A stretch of 13,715 nt of DNA from an uncultured Eubacteriales bacterium (lineage in GTDB: Bacteria > Bacillota > Clostridia > Oscillospirales > CAG-272), in the NCBI GenBank assembly GCA_934477985.1, contig CAKSOR010000024.1:1-13715 (forward strand). Reading direction: 5' to 3'. Positions within the stretch are counted from its first letter, which is position 1, and every line of letters starts with the position of its first letter. Below, piece after piece: positions 1 to 6,030 of this stretch. A model generated the notes under the pieces. The model ran no database searches. It was not told where the DNA came from and was given only the letters and a program-made list of their open reading frames with translations. Position numbers and translations under genes: made by a program.

Positions 1-58
1 GCTTATGCTCCCCATCGACCACGCGGGGCGAGGTCGACGGCACTGCGTGCCGCCTGCG
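1..58. repeat. Cloverleaf element copy 1 (truncated by window edge)
   Basis: Aligned with the complete copy at 4912-4981, this copy starts inside arm 1. Arm 2 is a degenerate version of the TCGACC...GGTCGA stem, arm 3 is CAC-TGC-GTG, and the right half of the outer stem (CGCCTGCG) ends at 58. The left half of the outer stem should lie just outside the window. Confidence 0.75.
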
Positions 59-147
59 GGCGTAGCCGATCACTCATCGAGAGTCCGCGCTGAACGGCGC
101 GATGCCGCGCCGTTCAGCGATTCGCCGCGGCGTAGCGCCGCGGCGAA

Positions 148-216
148 CGCAGGTGAGTCGCTCCGCTCCTCATCGACCTCGCGGGGCGAGGTCGACGGCA
201 CTTCGTGCCGCCTGCG
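148..216. repeat. Cloverleaf element copy 2
   Basis: The outer stem is CGCAGGTG (148-155) against CGCCTGCG (209-216), with one G.T (G.U in RNA) wobble. It encloses a short arm 1, an arm 2 with apex CCTCGC-GGG-GCGAGG, and arm 3 CAC-TTC-GTG. Arm 3 uses an A-T pair where copies 3 and 4 use G-C. Confidence 0.8.
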
Positions 217-225
217 GCTTCCCCG

Positions 226-720
226 TCACTTCTTCTTTGGAATGAACGCGAACAAAAGCAGTACAATCGCGAGAATAATGATTATCGCGATAACAATTCC
301 CCAGACATTCCCCATGCCTGAGGAGGAATCGTCGACCGCCGAAGTTGTCTCAGCTGAGGAAGTGGCAGTCGCCGTAGTCTCAGCCCTCTTGGTAGTCTCG
401 GTCGCCGTGGTAGTGTCAGTCCCGCTGACAATCCCGCCCTCCGGATCGCCCGGCTTCACACCCGGATCGACATCCGTAACGATTCCGTTGTTCACATCAC
501 CAACCTCAGCGCCGCTCGTGACGACACCGACATCATTCCCGCCGCTCGTTGTCCCACTTGAACCCGCCGTGGTGTTGGTGGTCGCCGTGTCGTCTGACGC
601 GCCCATCGCGCCACCGCCCGCTATCCCCGGAGCCATTGTCGCGCCCGTCGGAATGACGAGCATAAGCGTGATCAGCGCGGCGGCAAACACCGCTGATAAT
701 CTCTTTATACTTGTTTTCAT
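226..720 (-). CDS. Secreted or membrane-anchored Ser/Thr-rich protein, hypothetical
   Basis: About 164 residues. The N-terminus (MKTSIKR followed by a hydrophobic stretch to about residue 30) looks like a signal peptide. The middle (about 40-130) is low-complexity, rich in Thr, Ser, Gly, Ala and Val, and contains little else, as expected of an extracellular linker. A strong transmembrane helix follows (about 137-160, rich in Ile, Leu and Val), and the chain ends in Pro-Lys-Lys-Lys, a stop-transfer tail. The protein is therefore probably anchored at the C-terminus with its linker outside the cell. I chose the ATG at 720; an in-frame TTG two codons upstream is better spaced from the AAAGGA motif and is an alternative start. 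No family is recognised. Its stop codon is followed after 9 nt by palindromic array locus 1, and it diverges from the RNHCP gene across an 81-bp gap. Confidence 0.7.
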   Translation of the reverse strand: MKTSIKRLSAVFAAALITLMLVIPTGATMAPGIAGGGAMGASDDTATTNTTAGSSGTTSGGNDVGVVTSGAEVGDVNNGIVTDVDPGVKPGDPEGGIVSGTDTTTATETTKRAETTATATSSAETTSAVDDSSSGMGNVWGIVIAIIIILAIVLLLFAFIPKKK

Positions 721-801
721 TTGCAAATCCGTCCTTTCGGTTTGATCACCACTATTTTACCCGATCAGCGCCCAAACATTCTGCAAAAAAAGAGGAATTT
801 T

Positions 802-1134
802 ATGGAAGAAAAACGCTTTCAGAAAAACGATAACGGCTTCATCTGTCAAAACTGCGGCTTCGAGGTCAAACCACTCGGCGTGACCTCCCGCGACCATTGC
901 CCCAAATGCCTTTGCTCAATCCACGTCGACATAAACCCCGGCGACCGCGCCAACGACTGCTTAGGACTCCTCCGCCCCGTCCAGGTCCTCCCCGACCCCA
1001 AGAAAGGCTATATAATCGTCTATAAATGCGAAAAGTGCGGCGCGACCGTCCGCAATAAAGCCGCTTACCCCGCAAAAATCCAGCCCGACGACATCGACCT
1101 CCTGATAAAGCTCACCGTTAATAACAACCTCTGA
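802..1134 (+). CDS. RNHCP-type zinc-ribbon protein
   Basis: A 110-residue protein with two cysteine knuckles: CQNCG near residue 15 and CEKCG near residue 76. Between them lies the signature block around residues 30-53, reading RDHCPKCLCS then HVDINPGDRANDC. This matches the RNHCP domain family (named for Arg-Asn-His-Cys-Pro), here with Asp in place of Asn. The cysteines suggest one or two bound zinc ions. The biochemical role of this family is not established. The start at 802 is set by GAGGAA seven bases upstream; an upstream in-frame extension has no ribosome site and runs across the divergent gene's promoter region. It is the only rightward gene in the window and ends at a shared bidirectional terminator. 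Confidence 0.85.
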   Translation: MEEKRFQKNDNGFICQNCGFEVKPLGVTSRDHCPKCLCSIHVDINPGDRANDCLGLLRPVQVLPDPKKGYIIVYKCEKCGATVRNKAAYPAKIQPDDIDLLIKLTVNNNL

Positions 1135-1143
1135 AAAAAGAAA

Positions 1144-1177
1144 ACCGGAAGAGAAAACTCTTCCGGTAATTTTTTTG
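1144..1177. terminator. Bidirectional rho-independent terminator
   Basis: A 10-bp perfect stem, ACCGGAAGAG (1144-1153) and CTCTTCCGGT (1158-1167), with an AAAA loop. On the plus strand it is followed by AATTTTTTT; on the minus strand by a T-rich run (complement of 1135-1143). It lies between two convergent genes ending at 1134 and 1191, so it can terminate both. Confidence 0.9.
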
Positions 1178-1190
1178 TCCCTGAAACCAA

Positions 1191-2021
1191 TCAGGCCGCG
1201 GTGTCCTCAGTCTGAACGATCTTGCCGTTCTCAAAGTAACCCTCGTACTCGCGCCCGCTCGGCCACGAATACTTGCCCTTTCCGGACATCTTGTTGTCGA
1301 CGAACTCGCCCTCGTAGATCTCACCGTTGGCCCAGGCGTATACACCCGTCCCATTCCGCAGATCGTTCGAGAAGCTGCCGGAGTAGCGGTCGCCGTTCAC
1401 ATAGACGTAAACGCCCTGCCCCTCCTTGAGATCGTTCACATAAGTTCCTTCATACGAAGACCCGTCAGCCCACGTGTACTTGCCCGTCCCGTTCTTGAGA
1501 TCGTCATTGTACTCACCAGTGTAGACCGACCCGTCAGCCCACGTGTATGTGCCTGTGCCCTGCTTGAGCCCGTTCTCAAGCCCGCCTTCATAGACGTCGC
1601 CGTTCGAGAAGCTGTACTTCCCCTGCCCGGTGATCTGGTCGAGCACAAAATCACCCTCGTAGACATCGCCCGAGGCGTAAACCAGCTTGCCCTTTCCATT
1701 GCGCCGGAGCTCGGCAAGCCCGCCCTCGTAAACGTCGCCGTTTGAGTATGTTATCTTCCCGGCTGCCATGTCAACCTCGGCGGTCACCCCGCTCGAGTAA
1801 TACAGCTTGCCGGTCTGCGGAACGCCGCTCGAATCGACCCTGCCGAAGAACTTCACCGTTCCGCCGTCCTCGGTGTTGACCGAAATGTAACGTATTCCCG
1901 AGAAGTAGATCCCGGCGGCGATGATCCCGACCGCGATCGCGGCGATTATCAGTATCATCAGAAGTATCGCGGCAAAGCTGCGATGCTTTTTTGCGCGTTT
2001 TGGAGTTTTGTTGTAATCCAT
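1191..2021 (-). CDS. Membrane-anchored MORN-repeat protein
   Basis: A 276-residue protein. A basic N-terminus (KRAKKHR) precedes one hydrophobic helix (about 15-40), which should leave the rest of the chain outside the membrane. From residue 98 to about 270 there are MORN repeats (pattern YEG.F..G...G.G.Y.W..G) with an exact 23-residue period: repeat starts fall at Y98, Y121, Y144, Y167, Y190, Y213, Y236 and Y259, the last one incomplete. MORN repeats form an extended beta-sheet rod and often serve as scaffolds; the partner here cannot be told from sequence. The start lies 24 nt after the stop of the upstream membrane-protein gene, with only a weak AAAGG about 13 nt before the ATG, so translation may depend on the upstream gene. 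It is terminated by the hairpin at 1144-1167. Confidence 0.85.
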   Translation of the reverse strand: MDYNKTPKRAKKHRSFAAILLMILIIAAIAVGIIAAGIYFSGIRYISVNTEDGGTVKFFGRVDSSGVPQTGKLYYSSGVTAEVDMAAGKITYSNGDVYEGGLAELRRNGKGKLVYASGDVYEGDFVLDQITGQGKYSFSNGDVYEGGLENGLKQGTGTYTWADGSVYTGEYNDDLKNGTGKYTWADGSSYEGTYVNDLKEGQGVYVYVNGDRYSGSFSNDLRNGTGVYAWANGEIYEGEFVDNKMSGKGKYSWPSGREYEGYFENGKIVQTEDTAA

Positions 2022-2045
2022 TTTGACTGCGTGACCTTTCGATTA

Positions 2046-2606
2046 TCACAGAATATTGCTTTGAGGCGTAATGCCCGCGATGAAGTTCGATAGCATTCCG
2101 ATGAGATTCGGCACGATGACGAACGACAGGAAAACCACCACGAGAAAGGCGAATACCGATAAGAGTATCGACGCCAGGCTCGTTCCGTTCAGCCCGTAAA
2201 TGACCTCAGCGCGCCTGACATTCTCCTCCGGAATGTAGAATCTCGCCTTCGAGAAATCCTCGCGCCTGCGCTTCTCCTCGGTGTCCCCGACCATCCGGAC
2301 GATCCGCCTGAGCGTTCCGCCGCTGCGAAGCGCCGTTCTCACAAGAAAGTTTGAACAACCGATCTCGCCGATCGTCAGTGCGCCGCCTTCGGTGTTCGCC
2401 TTGCGGTCGACCAGCTTCTTTATAAGCCCGCCTAAGACCAGCCGGTTTGACACTGTGATCGCGATGCCGATCAGAAATCCGATATAGAGCGACCAGATGA
2501 CGATATTGAGGGTAGTTATCGGATTGTCGCCGAGCGGGATTGTCTCACCGCAGATCTTGCCTATGTCATTTTTGAGCGCTTCGAAAAAATCCTTGAAAAA
2601 ATCCAT
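2046..2606 (-). CDS. Two-helix membrane protein, hypothetical
   Basis: A 186-residue protein with an amphipathic, charged N-terminus (MDFFKDFFEALK). It has a first transmembrane segment at about 33-55, a basic and acidic soluble loop (about 60-140, including a run of charged residues KRRRED) and a second transmembrane segment at about 145-172. The loop is probably cytoplasmic or extracellular as one unit, since it lies between the two helices. I do not recognise a family. The start has a strong ribosome site (GGAGGG, 5 nt before the ATG at 2606). The MORN gene follows at 24 nt in the same direction, so the two are probably cotranscribed and may act together at the membrane. A near-consensus Noc-binding site lies 39 nt upstream of the start. 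Confidence 0.75.
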   Translation of the reverse strand: MDFFKDFFEALKNDIGKICGETIPLGDNPITTLNIVIWSLYIGFLIGIAITVSNRLVLGGLIKKLVDRKANTEGGALTIGEIGCSNFLVRTALRSGGTLRRIVRMVGDTEEKRRREDFSKARFYIPEENVRRAEVIYGLNGTSLASILLSVFAFLVVVFLSFVIVPNLIGMLSNFIAGITPQSNIL

Positions 2607-3402
2607 AGTTACCCTCCTGTTTTCCTCGGCAGAGAGCCGGATATATTTCCCGGGAAGTACCCGGTGTGTCTGAATTTTTCAGTATCTTATCACTGAGAGT
2701 TGTTTTCTTCAGAACTTGTGCGCGGCAGCGGTTCGCGGCGACCGCTCAGGAGCATTCCGGATTGGCAGACCACGCCTGCCACGGCGCAATCCCGCAACCG
2801 GGTATTCCGAACATACCGCCAAGCGCCGCGCCCTGAGCCGGCTTGAGAGTTCCGTTCGAGCGGCGAATCAACCCGCGGCGTCAGAACCGTGTCGAGCGGA
2901 TCAAATGGCGGAAATCGCCTTTGAAGACTCGTCAGAACCGCCGGAAGCGGTCGGGTTTTCGTGTATACTCGCCGCATTGCGGAGTAAACACCGCCCGAGA
3001 CGCGCGCACAAATGTGCTCAAATCCCCGAGAGTTTCGCGGCAGAGATTCCGCGCATTTCTACACGCCAAGAGCAACCGAATAATCCGAGAGCGTCGTGGC
3101 GTGAGTCTCCCGGCAGACTGAATTATGCGCAGGAACATGCACACCCGTATCGACGAATCCGGAGTCACCCGAACGCTGTGTGCTTCGACACCCGCGCAGT
3201 GAACTCACTGTTACACCCGGAAAATCTCAGAACGAGCCGCGTCGGAATCACCCGGCATTCCGCGGAATCTCAACCATCCGCCATCCGTGCCCGGAATCCT
3301 CGGATTACCCGTATGAGCCTCGGCTCGCGCCAATGCCCGCTCCGGAGATTCCGAGGATACACCGCCGACCGTCAGGGTCAGCGCTCATGCCCGGACATGA
3401 GT
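2607..3402. other. Gene-free, hairpin-rich interval after serS
   Basis: About 800 bp without a convincing gene: reading frames exist on both strands, but none has a ribosome site, a plausible start or a recognisable product. It contains many imperfect or short inverted repeats. Examples are 3384-3401 (CTCATG/CATGAG, directly after the serS stop), 3243-3262 (CGGAAT/ATTCCG), 3197-3210 (CAGTGA/TCACTG), 3104-3119 (AGTCT/AGACT), 2961-2991 (interrupted stem), 2901-2924 (TCAAA, GGCG / CGCC, TTTGA) and 2759-2792 (nested GGATT and GGCAG stems). An 11-bp direct repeat, CGTCAGAACCG, occurs at 2879-2889 and 2930-2940, flanking the 2901 hairpin. The end near 2607-2700 must hold the promoter of the 2606 gene; only weak -10-like sequences are visible. 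Confidence 0.6.
2645..2658. promoter_or_regulatory. Predicted Noc-binding site (NBS)
   Basis: ATTTCCCGGGAAGT matches 13 of 14 positions of the palindromic Noc-binding consensus known from Bacillus (ATTTCCCGGGAAAT). A Noc gene with Noc-type specificity residues lies in the same window at 7969-9012. The site sits between the 2606 start codon and the gene-free interval. Noc sites are normally scattered over the chromosome, so this need not regulate the adjacent gene. Confidence 0.6.
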
Positions 3403-4698
3403 TTACTTTTTGACCGGGTGAATGACCTCGATGCCGCCGAGATACTTGCGAAGCACCTCGGGAACAACAACCGAGCCGTCGGCGAGCTGATTCTGCTCGA
3501 CCATTGCCGGGAAGATACGCGAGGTAGCGAGTCCCGAACCGTTCAGCGTGTGAACATACTCGGTCTTGCCGGTAGCCTCCCTCTTGAATCTGATCTGACC
3601 GCGGCGTGCCTGATAATCGCGCGCGTTCGAGACAGACGAAACCTCCTTGTAGCCGTTCATCGACGGAATGTTGATCTCGATGTCGTAGGTGCGCGCCATC
3701 GAAGCCGAGCAGTCTCCCGCCGCGAGCTTGACGGTGCGGAAGTGGAAGCCGAGTCCCTTGACGAGATTCTCAGCCTTTGTGACAAGCTCCTCGAACGCCG
3801 CGTCGGAATCCTCCGGCTTCGTGTACTGGAACATCTCAACCTTGTTGAACTGATGTCCGCGGACCATTCCGCGCTCATCCGAACGGTATGAACCAGCCTC
3901 GCGTCTGAAGCAGGGAGTGTACGAGAAGAACTTCTTCGGCAGATCAGCCTCCGAGAGAATCTCGTCACGGTAGATGCTCGCGAGAGCCGCTTCGGCGGTC
4001 GGAAGCATGTAGTGAACGCGGTCGTCGGTCGGGTTCTCGATCTTGTAGACCTCGTCGGCGAACTTCGGGAACTGACCCGCGGTCAGACCGCACTGGTACT
4101 CAAGCATGTGCGGCGGCAGGATGAACTCATATCCGTCCGCGATATGGCAGTCGATGAAGTAATTGAGCAGAGCCCACTCAAGACGCGCGCCCATGCCTTT
4201 GTAGATCCAGAATCCGCTTCCGGCAAGCTTAGTTCCGCGGTCGTAGTCGATCAGACCGAGCTCAGTGCAGAGATCGACGTGATGCTTAGCCGGGAAATCA
4301 AACTTGTGCGGCTCGCCGAAATATCTGATCGGCTCGTTGTTTTCCTTCTCGCCGGGCTTGAGGTCGGGATCGGGAAGGTTCGGAAGACCGAGCATAAGGT
4401 TGGTGTACTCAGCCTCGACGTCCTTGAGCTTCGCGTCGTTGTCCTTGACCTTGTCGGAGAGCTCCTTCATCTGAGCGAAAATCGGAGCGACGTCCTGACC
4501 AGCCTTCTTGAGAGCCGGAATCGACTTCGAAACCTTGTTCTGCTCAGCCTTGAGAGCCTCGTTCTCCGAGATCATAGCGCGGCGCTTCGCGTCGAGCCCG
4601 AGGATCTTCGCGATGTCGTCCTTAGCGTCCTTGCCCTTTCTGGCGAGTCTTTCGATCACGTCATCGGGATTTTCCTTGATGTATTTGATGTCTAACAT
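3403..4698 (-). CDS. serS: Seryl-tRNA synthetase
   Basis: A 431-residue class II synthetase that activates serine with ATP and transfers it to tRNA-Ser in the cytosol; it also supplies Ser-tRNA for selenocysteine in organisms that use it. The N-terminus MLDIKYIKENPD is typical. Residues ~30-105 form the long helical hairpin that contacts the tRNA variable arm. Motif 2 begins at F264-R-R-E and runs to the HQFNKVE block at 282-288, and motif 3 is at about 387-394 (GSGLATSR). The ATP/serine-site loop reads PTAEAAL (233-239), where many bacterial enzymes have PTAEVP. The start at 4698 is set by AAGGAG seven bases upstream; a nine-codon upstream extension is unlikely. It is separated from parB by palindromic array locus 2, so it probably has its own promoter in 4720-4850, although none is clear. 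Confidence 0.97.
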   Translation of the reverse strand: MLDIKYIKENPDDVIERLARKGKDAKDDIAKILGLDAKRRAMISENEALKAEQNKVSKSIPALKKAGQDVAPIFAQMKELSDKVKDNDAKLKDVEAEYTNLMLGLPNLPDPDLKPGEKENNEPIRYFGEPHKFDFPAKHHVDLCTELGLIDYDRGTKLAGSGFWIYKGMGARLEWALLNYFIDCHIADGYEFILPPHMLEYQCGLTAGQFPKFADEVYKIENPTDDRVHYMLPTAEAALASIYRDEILSEADLPKKFFSYTPCFRREAGSYRSDERGMVRGHQFNKVEMFQYTKPEDSDAAFEELVTKAENLVKGLGFHFRTVKLAAGDCSASMARTYDIEINIPSMNGYKEVSSVSNARDYQARRGQIRFKREATGKTEYVHTLNGSGLATSRIFPAMVEQNQLADGSVVVPEVLRKYLGGIEVIHPVKK

Positions 4699-4709
4699 TT
4701 TATATCTCC

Positions 4710-4725
4710 TTGAAATTGATTTCAA
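4710..4725. promoter_or_regulatory. Inverted repeat overlapping the serS ribosome site
   Basis: TTGAAAT-TG-ATTTCAA is a 7-bp perfect inverted repeat with a 2-bp centre, ending on the first bases of the serS Shine-Dalgarno sequence (complement of 4706-4711). It could be an operator or a weak mRNA hairpin; nothing else in the sequence decides between these. Confidence 0.35.
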
Positions 4726-4911
4726 AATTGGATCATTTATTTAGCGCGTACCAACCTCAACCCAACGCGCGGCAGCATCAGATCCGGCGCGCCGCGGAAC
4801 TTTCGCAGTTCGCTTCAGCGGCAAAATCTTTTCGCGCGAATCGTCAGTGGCAGCCCTGGCGCGGCTGAGCCGCGCCAGGGGTCAGCCGGGGCGCTTGAGC
4901 GCCCAAGCTGA

Positions 4912-4981
4912 CGCAGGCGAGTCGCTTGCGCTCCTCGTCGACCTCGCGGGGCGAGGTCGACGGCGCATGGCGCCGCCTGCG
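4912..4981. repeat. Cloverleaf element copy 3 (best-preserved short form)
   Basis: A 70-nt unit. The outer stem is CGCAGGCG (4912-4919) with CGCCTGCG (4974-4981), a perfect 8 bp. Arm 1 is AG-t-CGC/GCG-CT (4920-4932) with a bulged T. Arm 2 is a 12-bp perfect stem (4936-4947 with 4951-4962, loop GGG). Arm 3 is GCGC-ATG-GCGC (4963-4973). All four helices meet at one junction. Confidence 0.85.
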
Positions 4982-5071
4982 CAACGCGGGCGTTACCTCA
5001 TCGCGCGTCCGCGCGGAACGGCGCGATGCCGCGCCGTTCCGCGATTCGCCGCGGCGTATCGCCGCGGCGAA

Positions 5072-5141
5072 CGTAGGTGAGTCGCTTGCGCTCCTCATCG
5101 ACCTCGCGGGGCGAGGGCGACGGCGCTTCGCGCCGCCTGCG
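5072..5141. repeat. Cloverleaf element copy 4
   Basis: Same 70-nt length and layout as copy 3. The left outer arm is CGTAGGTG and the right CGCCTGCG, giving two G.T (G.U) wobbles that keep pairing in RNA of this polarity. Arm 2 carries two mismatches, and arm 3 is CGC-TTC-GCG. Confidence 0.8.
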
Positions 5142-5150
5142 GCGCGCTCC

Positions 5151-6005
5151 TCACCCGCGTGTCAGCCTGTCAATGAGTGCCTCAAGCTCCTCGACCGACT
5201 TGTACGAGATCGAGACCGATTTTCTCCGCTTACCGCGGTTAATAGTCACCTTGCAGCCGAGCGACGACGAGATCTTCTCCTCGAGCGAGTGATAGTAGCT
5301 CTCCTCGACCTCATTCTTCGGCGGCTTTTCGTGCTTTCCAGAATTGATGTTCCTTACAAGCTCCTCAGTTGCCCGCACCGACAGCGCGTTCTGCGTCACC
5401 TTGTCGGCAACCTCGTATATCCTCGTCCTGTCAACCAAGCCGAGCAGCGCACGCGCGTGCCCCGCCGACAACAGCCCCGCCGTGATCAGATCCTGCACTC
5501 CATCCGGAAGCTCTAACAGCCTCAGCGAGTTCGTCACAGCCGCACGGCTGCGTCCGACCTGCCTTGCCGCCTCCTCCTGAGTCAGCGAGTAATCCTCAAT
5601 CAGCGACCTGAACCCGGCGGCTTCCTCCATCGGATTCAGATCCTCACGCTGAATGTTCTCAATCAAAGCGTATTCGGCGGCTTTCCGGTCGTCGGCGTCT
5701 AAAATGATCACCGGCACCTCGGACAGCCCCGCCTGCTTCGCCGCCCGCCATCGGCGCTCACCTGCGATTATCTGGTAGAATCCCGTGTCGCCGCTTGACC
5801 TGACAACGATCGGCTGTATGATTCCGTTCGCCGCTATCGAGTCGGCAAGCTGCGAGAGCGCCTCCGCGTCAAAATTCTTTCGCGGCTGTGAACGCCTCGG
5901 CTCGATCTCCGACACGCGCAGCGTCGTTACCTTGTCGGACCCAGTCGGCGAGTTGTCGAGGAAGATCGCTTCCATTCCCCGCCCGAGTCCCTTTTTCTTT
6001 GTCAT
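5151..6005 (-). CDS. parB: Chromosome partition protein ParB (Spo0J)
   Basis: A 284-residue CTP-dependent DNA clamp that loads at parS, spreads along DNA, stimulates the ParA ATPase and recruits SMC. The N-terminal KKGLGRGMEAIF resembles the ParA-contacting start of ParB proteins. The CTP-binding motif GERRWR is at 82-87 and ENIQRE at 116-121. The helix-turn-helix region spans about 141-165, and a short C-terminal dimerisation domain ends in VEELEALIDRLTRG. At the positions that separate ParB from Noc specificity it has R154 and G182 (in SAGHARAL), the ParB type, as expected for parS binding. It starts 25 nt after soj, with AGGAG 7 nt before the ATG, so the two form an operon. The stop codon is followed within 9 nt by palindromic array locus 2. 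Confidence 0.96.
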   Translation of the reverse strand: MTKKKGLGRGMEAIFLDNSPTGSDKVTTLRVSEIEPRRSQPRKNFDAEALSQLADSIAANGIIQPIVVRSSGDTGFYQIIAGERRWRAAKQAGLSEVPVIILDADDRKAAEYALIENIQREDLNPMEEAAGFRSLIEDYSLTQEEAARQVGRSRAAVTNSLRLLELPDGVQDLITAGLLSAGHARALLGLVDRTRIYEVADKVTQNALSVRATEELVRNINSGKHEKPPKNEVEESYYHSLEEKISSSLGCKVTINRGKRRKSVSISYKSVEELEALIDRLTRG

Positions 6006-6030
6006 TGTTTTCTCCTGAAGATCGGGCGTA

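Larger units (their letters stand above)
1..216. repeat. Palindromic repeat array, locus 1
   Basis: This stretch has no gene and is built from inverted repeats. It holds a cloverleaf copy cut by the window edge (1-58), a 14-bp perfect hairpin (88-101 with 106-119, loop ATGC), a 12-bp perfect hairpin (121-132 with 136-147, loop TAG) and a complete cloverleaf copy (148-216). The same order of parts recurs at 4924-5141, so the two loci are copies of a ~216-bp composite. The array ends 9 nt before the stop codon of the leftward gene at 226, so it occupies that gene's 3' flank, where a terminator would normally sit. No T-run terminator is visible there. Function is unknown; RNA 3'-end formation, mRNA protection and DNA cruciform formation are all possible. 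Confidence 0.85.
4854..5141. repeat. Palindromic repeat array, locus 2
   Basis: The whole interval is palindromic. In order: a 12-bp hairpin (4854-4865/4869-4880, loop TGA); a two-step hairpin (GTCAGC 4881-4886 with GCTGAC 4907-4912, inner GGGCGCT/AGCGCCC); cloverleaf copy 3 (4912-4981); a 14-bp hairpin (5012-5025/5030-5043, loop ATGC); a 12-bp hairpin (5045-5056/5060-5071, loop TAT); and cloverleaf copy 4 (5072-5141). Positions 4924-5141 correspond part by part to 1-216. The array ends 9 nt before the parB stop codon on the plus strand, so it is the 3' flank of the soj-parB operon and the 5' flank of serS. No conventional T-run terminator is present. Confidence 0.88.

Noticed and set aside
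3384..3401. Rho-independent terminator after serS
   Set aside because: CTCATG/CATGAG is a short 6-bp stem and no T-run follows on the minus strand; kept only as an inverted repeat.
2716..3891. 391-codon plus-strand open frame
   Set aside because: It overlaps serS antisense, has no ribosome site and Arg/Ala-rich composition without any family resemblance.
4736..4770. T-box riboswitch upstream of serS
   Set aside because: On the minus strand AGGTTGGTACGCG resembles the T-box motif AGGGTGGNACCGCG, but it has a substitution and a deletion. No specifier stem, antiterminator/terminator pair or T-run is visible, and the upstream 100 bp is too short for stem I.
4912..4981. tRNA or tRNA-like gene suggested by the cloverleaf fold
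   Set aside because: Loops are 2-3 nt, there is no anticodon-size loop, no T-loop or D-loop consensus and no CCA; the stem proportions do not fit a tRNA.
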